Source of the DNA: Seriola aureovittata
Taxonomy: Eukaryota > Chordata > Actinopteri > Carangiformes > Carangidae
DNA length: 64,000 nt
Direction: 5' to 3'
NCBI RefSeq assembly: GCF_021018895.1
Contig: NC_079382.1
Span: 21,870,001 to 21,934,000, forward strand
Numbering within the stretch: position 1 is the first letter of the stretch; each line of letters starts with the position of its first letter. Both the position numbers and the translations under genes were made by a program. The notes under the pieces are model-generated. The model saw nothing but the letters and a program-made list of their open reading frames with translations, was not told the DNA's origin and ran no database searches. Below, piece after piece: positions 39,661 to 52,460 of the stretch.

Positions 39661-41639
39661 TTTTAGGCAACACGGATGCATTGTTATATCTGCTCACTGC
39701 TTCTTCTACTGGAGGCCACAGTATATTAGATATTTGAGGCCGAGACAAACAGAAACATGTAAGTTATAAAAATCTGATGATGAAATATGGCTTAAGTACT
39801 TTAAATTAGTTTTTTTTAAGGCAGTATGAAAAGCCTATGTGCTGGGCAGGACATTTTATCATCAGTGCCTTATGGTATCACTGAGCAGAGAGAACCTCCT
39901 CACATGGTATCTTTCTGAGCACCTGGACGAGGCTCTGACTGTTACCAGAAAATGGTTTTATTCTTCCTGCATCAGGACAAACGATCACTTCTCACTTTAC
40001 TGCTGACTCAACTCGACATGCCAGCGCCCTCCCCACCATCCGGCCATGAGCTTCATACAAAAGCTGTACAGCCGAAAGAAAACGGTTACACTGTGGTCAT
40101 CATTTGTTTTCCTGCAAAAGGTGTGTTATTGGTTTTCTTTCCCCCTGAGGAACGGAGCAGAGGTGATGAGCAAGGATAAAAAGAAGCAGACGTACTGACA
40201 AAGCTCTTTGTGGCAACTCGAGCCAAGAGAGGGGCTGTTTGTAATTCTCATGGCAAGTCTGTGTGAACATTATAGAGCACTATTTCCTGAACCGGAACTG
40301 CACACAAGTTAAACGTTGGTAGTAAAAAGTACAATTTGCTTTGTGTATCAACTCAAAATATTTATTTTGCCTCACGTGGTTCTGGCCACTTTGAGTTGTT
40401 GAGTTCTTGGTAAGACGAGTAAGTAAAACTATTTCATTCAATTATCAAAATATTTTCTGTCGACCCACTGAGGGATTAATCGAATAGTTGCTGCAGCTCC
40501 ATTCAAATTTTACAAGCTCAAAAGTATTTATTGATGTAGTTCTTTGACCAACAAGGTCTTCATCAGGCAGTAAAATTGCAGAGGTTATAGTGAGAGACAT
40601 TTCCTGTTTTATCATTTATCAAAGACTCTCATCCCAAAATGTTCGTCTGTTCTCTCAGTCCCTTCACTTCAGTGTTCCTGCACCACAAACAGCAACGACT
40701 GAAAGTCTGTGGAAGATGTGGCTGATATGTCATAGTGTGACATCACACCTTATTCCCCTCGACTCTTATGTAATTATGGTCTTTAAAGACAGACTCACAT
40801 TTTCAGCAAGTCCCACGACTAAAGGTTTTTGGATTTCTCTCAGATTTCTTTCTCTCTGCGCCGACTGATGCCGAAACCTTTACACCGTCACGAGAAGAGG
40901 AACAAATGAGCTTCAAGCCACATGAAGCCAGTTTCTTGGAAATGTCATCCATGTGCACACGAGCACATCTCTCGTGTCCTTAAGGCTTTCTCCTTCCAAA
41001 CACTACTGCTACTCACAAAGACAAAAGCAGTTCCATTAAACTCAGATTTTGAGAATGAATTCAAGAAGAATGTGGGAGTAGGAATATATGAAACTCAGGA
41101 ATCAGCCCCCATGCTGATATTTAAATATGAAATGGGATGCACTGAGCAAAAAATATTCCCCGAGCATCCACTGAGAGCTGCGGAGCCAAAGAGTGCAAAT
41201 TGAGCTGGCACTGGACTTTAGAGGCATCAGCTGCGATGCTCATTTCCTCTGGCTTCGCCACCGTCACTGAACCCTGCACGTCTGAAGAGTAATTCATCAC
41301 CCCAAAGCCAAATTTAATATCCCAGAGCCAAACTTAATATCATTAAGGGCAATCATCCCAGACGCTGGCTGGCTCTGAAACCCACTGGATCATTCTAATG
41401 AGACAATAACAAACACAAGTTTCATGGGATCTCACGCCAAATGAAGCTCAAGTGGAAAGTTATCCACAGAGGCCACGTCAGACAGAACCTCCACACGGAC
41501 AGTGTGGGGTTATTTGTTCATTATTTCTTCAATTAAGCAGATGTTTAATTTATGATATCATTATAAAATAAGCACTGACGCAGATCCAAGTTCCCAGAGC
41601 TCAAACTGTAATCTCTGAACAGCAGTGATTGAGATAAGA

Positions 41640-41870
41640 GGTAGAGCTGAAACGATCTGCAGATTAATTGATAATTAATTGGTAAGTATTCTGATCATAA
41701 ATAAAACTGATCCGGTCCCTTTTGTTCCATACTCCTTCACACAGTTGATTCCAAATCAGTCAGTTCTTTTTGTCAGTTTAAAACCTACATAGTTAATTTG
41801 AGTTAATGCCAAGTTTACATCAAATTATGCTGTAAATATGTAATTTAACTGTATGTGTATATGTAAATTA
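41640..41870. repeat. TTAATCGATT-type teleost repeat, fragment
   Basis: Starts gtagagctgaaacgatctgc then agattaattgataattaatt; the remainder is heavily diverged. Confidence 0.4.
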
Positions 41871-42709
41871 AAAATTAATAATCTGTTTTGTGTTTTCTAT
41901 GATCGATCCACCGAAAATCTTTTACAGTAAATTAGTGATAAAAGTGGAGATGAGACAGCTAACCATGTTGGGACAGGGACAACTGAAGGTGTGTAGTCAT
42001 CAGATCAGAGAGGCATTTCTTCTGCCCAGAGGTTTAGTGCTCTTGCTGGGTTTCATGGTGGCTTCGTCCTGAGGGGCTGAGGCCGTTTGGTGTGTGCCAC
42101 TGACTGTCACGCCCTCTGACAGAACAACACGGCGCCCAGATGGCACAGCTGATCTGTATGCTGCGCCGCTGCTCCAAGGACAGAGGCAGCGGGCTGAAGC
42201 ATCTCTGAGGATGCATGTCAGACAGGAAACACTGGCCTCCTCCACCGCCCGGCTCCTGACAGGATACTCATGAATACTACTCACTACTACCGACGCCCTT
42301 GAAACCGTGAACCCTAAACCACTCATTCTTCAGCTGATGCCTGCAACAGCGCTGAAACTCAACAGCCTAAAGTAATACTTGACTTCTGAGGCAGAGTGTG
42401 TTACATCATATAAACATTTACATAATATATATCGACCGCACTGCTTTACTTTGCTGGAGTCATTGTTCTACATAGAGACAAAACAATTACTTTATTAATC
42501 AGGCAAACACTGAGTCATTGTTGAAATCAATGGTTCACTAACGTCTACCAGACGGTCTCGTCATCTTCCTGTTTACATTTTCATTTAGACACAGAGGTTT
42601 ATGTGTCCTTTTGTTTTTTGTGCTTTGGATTTCAAACTCACATATTGTCCATTTATCATCTTTGTTTTATTAAAATATATATATCTTTGACAAACATTAG
42701 TATCTTCTA

Positions 42710-42970
42710 GAGCTGCAATGATTAATCGTGACATAAAATTAATTAATCAATCTTTTTTGTGTCATTTTTCTGGTTGTAACTTCTCAAATGTCAGGATTTG
42801 ATGCATTTCTTTGTTGTGTTCCCTGTATGTAGAGGACTGAATATATTTGGGACTGTTGGGTTGTGGGTAATTTTATCATTTTTCTGACATTTTTTGGGCA
42901 AAATGATTCATTGAGAAAATAACGGGCAGATTAATCGATATGACTTTTTAGTTACAGTCCTACAAACGTC
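42710..42970 (+). repeat. TTAATCGATT-type teleost repeat, near complete
   Basis: Runs from agagctgcaatgattaatcg through cttctcaaatgtcaggattt to gcagattaatcgatatgact, so both ends are recognisable. Confidence 0.65.
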
Positions 42971-43714
42971 CCAATTAAAGTGTTGACTGTTGAATAACTG
43001 GAATGAGAAGTAATTGTTATATACACATTCTTTCTTTTCGTTCTTTCCATGCCTCAAAATGTTTATTGTGTACGTACAACCTAATCCTGTTTATCCCGAG
43101 TTTCTAGGTGAGGTCTTTGTTTATTTTAAATTCATATATATCTGAGAATATGTAGGTCTAATCATTATGTACTTATATATGTATGTGGATGTCTTTCTAA
43201 TAGTTTTAATTATTAATGTGCAAAGACATAAATACAATAAGAAAAATACACATCATGTGTATTTTGATCCTCTTCAGTATTACTCTACGTGAGACAGTCC
43301 TCCATATGTGGCATCATGACGTGATGAATTCAGGTTCCTACATTAGCTCGTTGTCTTCACCGTGTGCTTCCAGACGAACGGCCACAGGGCCTGAGGAGGT
43401 CTCTCCCTCTATGATGTGAATGATAAGAAGGAAATTATGTTGATGGTGTGTGAGCATGACACGACGCCCTTCAGCCATCATCGCCTGTCCTCTGAACCTC
43501 TGGAGGATATACGGAGGCCTGAGTCAGCGAAGAGTCGTCAGACAGATGGGAACGATCTGCTCTGTTAAGCACCAGCTGGAAAAGGCCTGTCTGCTGTTCA
43601 CTGGTGTGACAGGTGGTCGGCCGATGACCTGAGCTTTACATTTTTTAACTACGAGTTGGGAGTTAAATACTAACAACGGAGACAGCTCCTGGTCTGGAAC
43701 AAAATCAGGATTGT

Positions 43715-43970
43715 TTTATCATTATTGATTAATCTGACAATCATCTGCTCTGAATACGACCATCACAAGGTGACCTCATCAAACGTCTTACTTATTCCAA
43801 ACAAAAGTCCAAATATGATCAATTTACTATAACACAAGAAACAAAAGCAGCTCGTTCTCACATCGGAGAACAATGAACCATCAGATGTTTGGTATTCTTG
43901 CTTGAAAAATTAACAAAATTGATTTTGTTTTGATCAACTAATCTATTAATTACAAATAATCTTTGCAGTT
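43715..43970 (-). repeat. TTAATCGATT-type teleost repeat, reverse copy
   Basis: Reverse-strand copy with aatcagg-type left end, a middle containing ggtattcttgcttgaaaaat, and gatcaactaatctattaatt at its right. Confidence 0.5.
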
Positions 43971-44958
43971 ATATATTGTTCAGGATATTCTAACAAACTG
44001 TAAAGACATGATTATTTATTCCCTCTTAGATATAAAATCTGCTTTCTTAGAGTAGTTAGCATGACAGCATGCGTACTTCAGGGAATTCACCATAACATTG
44101 GTGGATGTAATGTACTGTATTACTGTAGCAAAGCACCAAAAACAAAGAAATGAAAAGAGAAAATGCAAACTAAATTGCCCTTTAATGTATTTTTTAACTC
44201 TAAGAGATACAGGAACACTTTGGTGATAAAAAAGAATTGAAGGTAAAACAAAGAAATGACAGATTTCTGTTTTCTGGTAGAACTGTTGCAGTGCTTCCTT
44301 AAGGTCACTCCAATGTTAAAAAGAGATGTGTTAGCAGCACAGGGTGTAGATCTAAACAATCACAAGTGCAACATGCTGACCTTCAGCCTCAGCCCCCCCC
44401 CCCTGGTGTATTCTCTTTGGATCAGAGAGGTTATAAGGCAATATCTCAAGCTAGAGGATAAGATGCTCTCGTCAAGGGGCTGCTCTGAACTTCTATGTCA
44501 TTTGGCAGCTATTCTTGACATTTGTAGAGAGAGATGGAGGCAGAGAATGTAATATTTACGTTTCTCCTCTCTGGCAGTCGTCGGGGGTGACTACCTCTTA
44601 TTCTTTTGTTCTGTTTGTATTTGTATTTTTTTACACTGAAAATACTTTTAAATAGATTTTGATCAAAAAACAAAAACATGATGTGTTAAAATAAAAACTC
44701 AAAGGCTTCGGCAGGTTTGGTAAATAGACATGTTATCTACAAGCTGTAACAAACACCTGTGATTGGTTACACACTTTACCTGAGGATTTGTATTCCATCA
44801 GTTGCTGTAAGTGTCCAAACCTCTTCGAAGTTTCACTTTAGCAAATAACACTAAACTACATGGTCTCGGTTAGAAAGAGGCAGGAAAACAAGGCAGGGGT
44901 ATTTTCACAGAAATATCCTCAATCTGCTGCCAGAGAAGTCTGTGACTCTTTATCCTGT

Positions 44959-44974
44959 GGGGGGGGGGGGGGGG
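44959..44974 (+). repeat. Homopolymer G run
   Basis: Sixteen consecutive G. Confidence 0.9.
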
Positions 44975-46059
44975 CAAACCCCCTGCAGTGATGGGTGTAC
45001 AAGAGGCCAGAGAGTCGAAGCATATGATTCTGTGTTCAGCAGGAGGGAAGGGTTAACCGAGTCTCAACACCCACACAAATCACTGACTGGCAGACACTAA
45101 AAATATACAGCGCAGCACCTGCCTGATGGAGCTGACGTTGGTGCAGGCAGACTGACACAAATCAAACACTCAGAGTTTACTTTAGGTGAAACTGAAGATG
45201 TAAGTCAGGCACTGATCTCCAGATTTAATCTTTATAAGAACCAATATTTAACCGTTCAGATAAAAATGGCGGTTAATGTGTTTGCTTTCACCTCAGAGTA
45301 GCAGGAAGTCGGTGCAGAGCTGAAGGATTCATAGATTTTATATCTAAATGCTTGAATTCCAAATGTCAGGAGCTGTGACTTAAATTATACCTCACATTAT
45401 GAACACTGTCTGTTGAGGTGAGACCTTCTCCAGATAAACTGTCTACAGAAGCAATCATTTTCTGACAGGTAATGCTAGCTAGTGGCTAGGTGAGTAGCTG
45501 CAGACAACAGCCGGCAGGAAGTGAATCTGTAAAGATTCAGGTGATAAACCTCTGTAGGTTCATCACTGTTGTGATCTACCTACAAGAAATTAAATTATAG
45601 CCGATTCAAATAAGAAGATGTTTTAGGGCTTAATAGTTAATATATCTCTGTAACCCACACCCCCACCGTCTCGGGTTAAAATATTTTGTTACGCATCACC
45701 TCCGGCCTCTGTAAATACCGACCTCTGACAAACCTAACAGTCTGCCAGCGACGGCGGGGATTCAACAGTTGCGCTCATCATGATTCACTCTGTGTAACAG
45801 CATGAGCTAAGTGCATAAATTGTTAATGGAAATATAGATGTAGGCTCTTCTACAGCTTTTACATAATGGGAGGGCGCAGAGCCTCACAGATGTCACGCTG
45901 ATGTCTGTCTGCGTGCTCCGAAATGTCAAACCACCGCATTAACGACGGTCTTCGTTTAACACGCTGGTTAATTTAAGTTTCCAATTACAGGCCTCCTGAA
46001 TGCACAGAGGAAGACGTCGGTGCTCCACTTGTATGTGACAGGGGAGGACTGACACCTCA

Positions 46060-46600
46060 GATACAGATTAGCGCCGGTTTGCCGGAGACGACGGCTCCGC
46101 GGCGGCACGAGGCTGTTGTGTTTTGTCGATATCTCCAGTGAAGGGTGAGTTCAGCTTTTTCTTTCTTTAACTCTAAAAATGCAGTGTTGATAAAAAATTC
46201 TTGCTTTGGCATCGCCCCGAGTCGAGAGGGTCTCTCGAGGAGAAGGAGAAAAACCAGGCGCAAGTGAGCATGACCGACCCTGCTGAGTGGGAGGGAAGCT
46301 CAGCGGGAGGGGTGAAGGGTGGAAATCATCTGCATCCTTTCCCTTTTTTCTTTTTTTTTTTTCATATTTCCACTTCGAGGGCCCCCGCGGCTCGACACTT
46401 CACAGGGAGCAGGCCGGACGAATGCAGCTCTCGCCCGGCCTGTGACTCAGGCGGTGACCGAGGTCTGCCCAGAGACGTTTGAATGCACGGCAGGCAGGAA
46501 GCTGGTGGGACGCAGTATTGATTATGGCGGTTCAGCAGCGACCGTGGCACCGAGTCAATAGAGAAAAAATGTCGCGCACCTGAAGCCTCGAACAAAGGCC
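46060..46600. other. CpG-rich block inside a MEI4 intron
   Basis: GC content and CpG frequency are clearly higher here than in the surrounding AT-rich intron, for example gccggagacgacggctccgc near 46080 and a dense run at 46380-46560. The block starts about 300 bp downstream, in the MEI4 sense, of the 44-codon exon. Three overlapping open frames here (up to 105 codons) have no recognisable similarity. It could be an intronic enhancer, an alternative promoter or simply a GC-rich patch. Confidence 0.4.
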
Positions 46601-46835
46601 GACACACAAAGAGCAAAATGTTCAATAAAGTAAGAGTATGAGACAGAGAGCGAGAATCTGCGGAGGAAGAAATAAACAAAGAGATTCATGATCTCAGCGT
46701 GGTTTGAATATATAAAACTCCTCTTTATATCAAGTGTATACAAGACACAACTGCAGCTCGACATGAGGCAGTGGAGGGAAAAGAGAAACAGCAAAGCATC
46801 GATGCTGTCACCGAGCAAAAAGAGAAAGAAGAAAC

Positions 46836-46856
46836 AAGAAGAAGAAGAAGAAGAAG
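46836..46856 (+). repeat. (GAA)n tract
   Basis: Seven GAA/AGA units about 50 bp downstream, in the MEI4 sense, of the 44-codon exon donor. In the pre-mRNA it reads as UUC repeats, a pyrimidine tract. Confidence 0.85.
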
Positions 46857-46903
46857 GATGGGGAACGCAGGAGCAGGTGTGCTGAAGAGGCGGGGGTGTT
46901 TAC

Positions 46904-47035
46904 CTGGAAGGCCTGCCAGAGCTGATCGGCCAGAGCGCTGATCTGAGCGAGGATGTGACGAATGAGAAAGGACTTTGACATGCTGCTGCTTCCCAGTGTG
47001 ATCAGGTACTCCATCAGCTTCTCTGCAGCCTGGAG
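46904..47035 (-). CDS. mei4: MEI4, small internal coding exon
   Basis: The exon has exactly 44 codons (132 nt) and is phase 0 at both ends, so it fits between the neighbouring exons without changing frame. The acceptor is CCCTCAG|CTC (AG at 47037-47036) after a T-rich stretch. The donor is CAG|GTAAAC (GT at 46903-46902). The peptide, including EYLITLGSSSMSKSFLIRHI and then SALADQLWQAFQ, matches human SQSLVTLGNCSLLRKSIISL and GFADDLGAINQ in order and spacing. It is a helical segment of the C-terminal half. It sits 12.8 kb from the previous exon and 23.8 kb from the next, and being a multiple of three it could be skipped without a frameshift. Confidence 0.88.
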
Positions 47036-47439
47036 CTGAGGGTTGCAAAAACAAGATTTTTACTGACGTCGTTTCCTTAAAGCTTTTTTGTTGTTGTTTT
47101 AACTGAATACCATTAAGAATATAAAATCTGAAGATCGACTGATTCCAATTCTACCATCCATGAACTGGCTACTATAAATATGTGTTGACACTTTCTACTG
47201 ACAAAGCTTTGTCTTTATTTAAAATCTGAATTCGTGGCTATTCTAAATGCCCTGATTAAACTTGATTCTTTAAGACTAACTGCATTCTTTTCTCCGGATC
47301 AAAAAATCAATTGAGTTTTATTATTAGTAAAATATTTGGAGCACCAATTTAGAAAAGTCACATGTTACAGGTTCCTGAGTGTCCTGGTTCGATGAAAAAT
47401 TATCTTTTAATTTCACAGCATTTTCATCGGCACTTGACT

Positions 47440-48060
47440 ATGCAGCTGTAATTTACACTCACGCTGCTGCCCACACTCCCGAGCCCCTTGATGCTGTGTA
47501 TCACGGCTCTTAGATATATCACAGGTGACAGTTTAGAGGCCATCATTGTGTCCTCTATGAGAAAGCGGACATCACTTACCACGCAAAGGGGAACAACACT
47601 TGTCTTCTTTTAATTTAAAAAGCCATCCTAAATAAGCTACCACTTTATTTCTCATCACTTTTTAAGACTCAGCGATACGGTACTTGCTGACAGGAACGTA
47701 TCACCCTGGACGTCCTGTTTATGAATACAAATCTGGGAATAACTTCCCCTCACCTATTACTGTATGTTCCTCAAGGTGGAGTACGCTTCAGGACTCTGGC
47801 AAATGTTTATCCCGAGAGGAGATTAAATATCTGCTTTATCTGCTGCTGTTATTCCTAATCCGTCTGTTTTATCACTGTGTACTGAATTTATATTACTGTC
47901 TTTGTTTCCTTCTTTATTCCTGTAACTCATTTGTCTTGTGTCTGCACTTTATTTCATGTTTACACTTTGCTTTCTGTTATATGGCTTGTTTTGTTTTTCT
48001 ATTTGTAGCCATTGTGAATCAATTGGCATTTCCTGAATAAGTAATAAAGAAAGAAAGAAA
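47440..48060 (+). mobile_element. L2-like LINE 3' end remnant
   Basis: The plus strand reads LDAVYHGS, then after a stop codon HHCVLYEKA, matching the C-terminal reverse-transcriptase region of L2-like LINEs (typical LDAVYHAALRFITG and HHC.LYE). Several stops follow. The copy ends in a short A-rich AATAAAGAAAGAAAG tail near 48050, as expected for an L2 3' end. It is inactive. Confidence 0.65.
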
Positions 48061-48539
48061 TCATTTGTCTTGGCTGCCACAGGCCTTTTAAATAACTGGA
48101 GGTGATTACCAGATAGTGCTTTCACCTTGTGAGTGTGTCTGTGTGCGATCATGGAGACACCTTGTGTAGCGAGAACTACCACAGAGGTGGTTGTCAGAAC
48201 TGTACAGGTGTGTAGTTGGAATCAAAATGGAGATTGTTGTGGTCCAATCCATGAAAACTGAGTACTGCTGTAATAACGTAGTTATAACTACTCAAGGGTT
48301 TGAATGTCAGCATGTTGAAGGGCGACGCGGCTTGTTCGGTCCCATCACAAGATGTCCATTTATTATCGTCATTTATTGTCTGATGAAGGTGTATTGCCGC
48401 TTTTATTTTTCAGATTAATGGAATTCACCTTAACGATTATTGACTATTTGTTTGCATTCAATAAATGGATTTGTGACAGACGTGTAACCGTAATTACTAA
48501 TTCAGCCTGACCTGGGCATAACAGTTACTCCAACCTCAA

Positions 48540-48665
48540 AACAGGGTTAGGGTCTTCACCTTAACATTTAACGATTTACATTATGGAAACTTGCTCTTTG
48601 TCCCCATAAGGAAGACAAGTCCCTATAAGGTCCCCACAACGTGAGTAACACCTGGACCTCTCACA
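48540..48665 (+). repeat. Teleost GTCCCCATAAGG-type repeat
   Basis: Contains gtccccataaggaagacaag, then a second imperfect ccctataaggtcccc unit, a repeat widely seen in fish introns. Confidence 0.5.
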
Positions 48666-49338
48666 CACACTCTGCTCCCCCCGAGCCCCACACTCAGAGG
48701 AGACGAGGAAATAATGTCTAAAGCTCGTTATTAAGAAACTCTACAATTATTTCTGCAGCTGTTATAATAACACACACGTCTCGCACAGGGAATATCTCAT
48801 TTCATTCAGAATGTAGCTTCGAGATGAAAAACTTTCTAGACGTTGAGACAATACGAAAAAGAAGTAGCAAAATATGTTTAGCCTTCAAAACCACTCACAC
48901 TTTGATTAATATTAGCAATCTCAATATTTGGCACAAAATTATTGTAGCAAAACCACCCAGTGTTATAAATCTGAGTCGAGGCTGAGTTGACAACGTTGGT
49001 AAAAGTCCAACACCCGTGGAGAAGGCGCTCAATTTGCATACTCACAAGAACACAAGGACAACTTTCAGTCCAGTTATACAAGAACCAGACAGCTCACATC
49101 AACAGCCCCGGAACTGCATATTCCCAAAGCACCTACCAACGAGATTAGTCCGCTTCCAGACCTCTGAATCACTGCCCACATCCACAGATTTGTTCACTGA
49201 TTCAAACAGGTCTGGTAGAGTATTTTTAGGATAGATTCGGGCAAGGAACAGCAACAGTGAGCACGGCCATAAAAAAAAGAAAAAGCATTGGTTTCTTGCA
49301 GGAAGAGCAACTCTTGAATAGTATTTCTTCAACATTAA

Positions 49339-49527
49339 AGGTCCAATATCGTAGAAAGTGAGATCTCAATGTCTTTTTTTGATTATAACGCAGGTCTACG
49401 TTCTATATCAATACTAAATGCACACAGACCAGACTCAGAACCTGAGCCTTAAAAAGAGCCGTAGGTCTTGTGTAACTTTGTGATGTCACAACAAAGCAGT
49501 CACCGCCGGTCAGGGAATATGGGACCT
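49339..49527 (+). mobile_element. MITE family B, copy 3 (internally deleted, intact ends)
   Basis: This is a 189-bp element with AGGTCCAATAT at the left and AATATGGGACCT at the right. It is flanked by perfect TTAA on both sides (49335-49338 and 49528-49531). It keeps the shared core aactttgtgatgtcacaac. This copy best defines the family ends and target duplication. Confidence 0.7.
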
Positions 49528-50356
49528 TTAACAGATAGATAGACAGATACGCCACTCATTACTGATTGTTTAGGGCAAAACAAATAAAAACAACTTCTCT
49601 CCAAAAGAGAAATCGGATAACATGAACGCAATATCAAAGCAATTCTATCTGATTATCATGTTACCACAAGACCCCCCCCCTTCAAGAAACATGATCACAA
49701 GTTTTCTCCACGTCCACAAAGCAGATGGGAAAACTCTGAAATCAACAAAACTCAAAACATGGGTTTCTATAAGTTGTACTTAAGAGTTTTAAAGTCACTT
49801 TTCATACCTCACAGAGTGCAATTTAATATCCACTTCACAGTCATACCCCCCACAGTATGAATGAAAACCAGCAGGGATAATAAGGCTGAACGTTATTTAC
49901 CACGTCCATGAACATCACATTTTTGTCAGTACTTCCCATCAATATGTAACAACACTCCCTAATTATATAATTTCCAACATCCTGAGTCTGAATAAGCAGC
50001 AGGGGAGATTAAACAATTAAAATAAATAACTAATTTAAGACTAACGTATCGATTTGTCAGGGGTCTGAAACAAGAGCACTGGAGATTTTCCAGCCACTTT
50101 CTGCCAAAATCACAAACAAAAACATTTTACAATCAACGTTACTCCCCAAAACAGGCCAGAAATAATATTTGACATTTGTATATTTTGAAACAAAGTACGT
50201 AGAACCCCTGCAGCAAACAGACATTTAGTAAATGTTAATTCACACAATTGTTGACAAGAAGAACAACAGAGACCTTTTTAGTTGCTACACCCTGATGCCA
50301 AACACATGAGGCACACAGTTAGCTGCTGCTACAGGTTTTCATTTCGTCTGCCCCTG

Positions 50357-50390
50357 GAGGGGTGGGGGGTGGGGGGTGGGGGGGGGGGGG
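50357..50390 (+). repeat. G-run cluster, quadruplex-capable
   Basis: Four or more G runs (4, 6, 6 and 12 bases) separated by single T bases. Confidence 0.85.
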
Positions 50391-50634
50391 TGCTTAGCAT
50401 GCATGCTCACACTCAGCAACAGCCTAATTCACAATCACTCCATTTTTCATATATTTAACTTGGAGCAGGCAAATGCATCAACACTGTCCTCTGTTGTTGT
50501 GCCAGTAGGCAGATCCGCAGCAGCGGCAGCGGCAGCTGGGGATAAATTGTTTGGCTCAAGGGCATCGTGGCCATTGAGTTCAACTAGTGACCTTGAACAA
50601 CTTTGAAAAGCTTGAGTTTAAACTGCTCTTCAAA

Positions 50635-50660
50635 CAGAGAGAGTGAGAGAGAGAGAGACA
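50635..50660 (+). repeat. (GA)n tract
   Basis: About 25 bases of GA with one interruption. Confidence 0.8.
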
Positions 50661-51231
50661 ACAATAAAAGACAAACTTGAGATTCAATTTGCTTTGCCTC
50701 TGCTGCTGATCGCCCCTGAGTGCCGATTGATACGAGGACATCATGTGAAACTGTCTGGAATAATGATCCCATCAAGACATTAATTCATAATTTGAGACGA
50801 CTGAGGGCGGCAGATTGTTATTCAGTTATCCTGAACAGATTTTCTCAGGCTGTAGACAGACGACGCTTTCCCTCTCTCCATATTACCACGTTTGACCTTT
50901 TTCGATTGCGCGGGCTTGATCAGACTGGTTTGGTTGTTTACCTGGACGCAGATACAACGGAAAGGGAAAAAGAAAACCGTTGAAGCGACGCTGTCTCTAA
51001 GGTGTTGGTTTTGATATTAGCGTTCTACCTGCTGATTCATCACCTGTTTTGTAAACATCTATCTGCAGGACCGTCCTCCAATCAATGCTTCCTCATTCCT
51101 TGACCTGTTGCGTGTGAACCTGGTGGCCGCAGCGTCACGCTCCACAAAATAAGACCAACAGATCTAGTTATCTGAGCCTCAGTTACACCTTTCTTCCAAT
51201 GACGAGGCAATAATAAGAGATAAAGGAAAAC

Positions 51232-51665
51232 AGGGCTGCAACTGACATTTATTTTCAATTAATTCTCTGATTATTTCTGTGATTTATTGATTTATTGAAG
51301 GCCGTGTGAAGTAATTCTTTTTTTTCATGATGAAAATCAATAATTTATTCAACAAAACATCTATTCAAACAGTGAATCTTTGAAGCTTGAAAACAAAATT
51401 AATTAATTAATTAATTGTGGGTATTGTTTTGGGCTGTGTCAACAAGCCAAAAATGAGACTGTCAGAAAACAGTGGAAAATGTCCATTAAAATGTCTTTGT
51501 TCTCTGATGATCAATCCAAAACCCAAAGATCTTACGTTTACACTGATGTGAAACAGAGAAGCAGAAAATTGTCAAATTCTTTAAGACAAAGAAGAAACCA
51601 AAGACTATTTGGTATTTTTCCTGGATTTACTGACTTCATGCACTAAAACAGTTGATAAATAATGT
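51232..51665 (-). repeat. TTAATCGATT-type teleost repeat, reverse copy
   Basis: Starts gggctgcaactgacatttat then ttcaattaattctctgatta. An (AATT)n run lies at about 51398-51416. Confidence 0.6.
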
Positions 51666-52189
51666 TCCATGAATTGTTGTATTTAGATATGATTATGTCT
51701 ATATTAAGCTATCTAAATTTTGCATCCACATTTGCATTTCTAGATCATTTAGAAAACAAAATGAAAATAGCGAAATTTCTTCTTCTACACACTTTTATCA
51801 GCAACCTGTCAGGACACTGTCTCATAAAATCAGCATAAATACAGGTTAATGATAACGGCTCTGCTGTGTATTCGGCTGTATTGACATTTAAAATGAAGGG
51901 TCACAGCGGAAGTTTGAGACAACTAAAGGTCGTCCTCTTAACTTTTCTCCCACCCACCCACCCAGCCCGTCCCACCCTGAGAAGACTTTTGCCATCGTTT
52001 CGTAAAAGCTAAGTTTACACACTGGACCTCACAATCCTCCACCAGTCATCAAGACGAAGTTTTCTAATTGAGACTGTCCCGTACTTCGTTCGTGCAGCAG
52101 GTTGTTAGGACCAAAAGTTATGTTTTGTTGCTAGGCGACATCTAGTGGTCGTACTAATGATGACAGCATCAAAGGGAAAAGTGTTGGTG

Positions 52190-52460
52190 ACAGAGTATAA
52201 AGAGAGACAAAGTCCACGTCAGGAGGAGGTGGCGGTGGACGGATGAATGTGACACAGGAGAGCGGTGAGTTCGATTCCCATGTGAAACCAGCAGTTTATG
52301 TTGTTTCTATTATCCATGACCGTTCGACAAATTTAACGACATTGTTGTTATTGTAACCATGACAACAACGTTGAGGAATATCTTATTTTAACCCAAAATC
52401 AAGATCTTTTCCTAACCTAACCAAGCCATGGCCGGTTTTATGGTGACCATGGCGACAGAG
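52190..52460 (+). repeat. SINE-like dispersed repeat with B-box-like motif
   Basis: The motif gagttcgattccca (52267-52280) resembles a pol III B box. The body downstream (ccatgaccgttcgac, then a gttgttattgtaaccatgac run and cctaacctaaccaag) is a common teleost dispersed sequence. Related text recurs at 4500-4560 and 54970-55145 in diverged form. Confidence 0.45.

Noticed and set aside
42000..42326. 108-codon minus-strand open frame in the last intron
   Set aside because: It has no similarity I recognise and is not flanked by convincing splice sites in phase with MEI4.
46362..46679. 105-codon open frame in the CpG-rich block
   Set aside because: High GC lowers stop frequency on all frames; the translation is not recognisable and overlapping frames are equally open.
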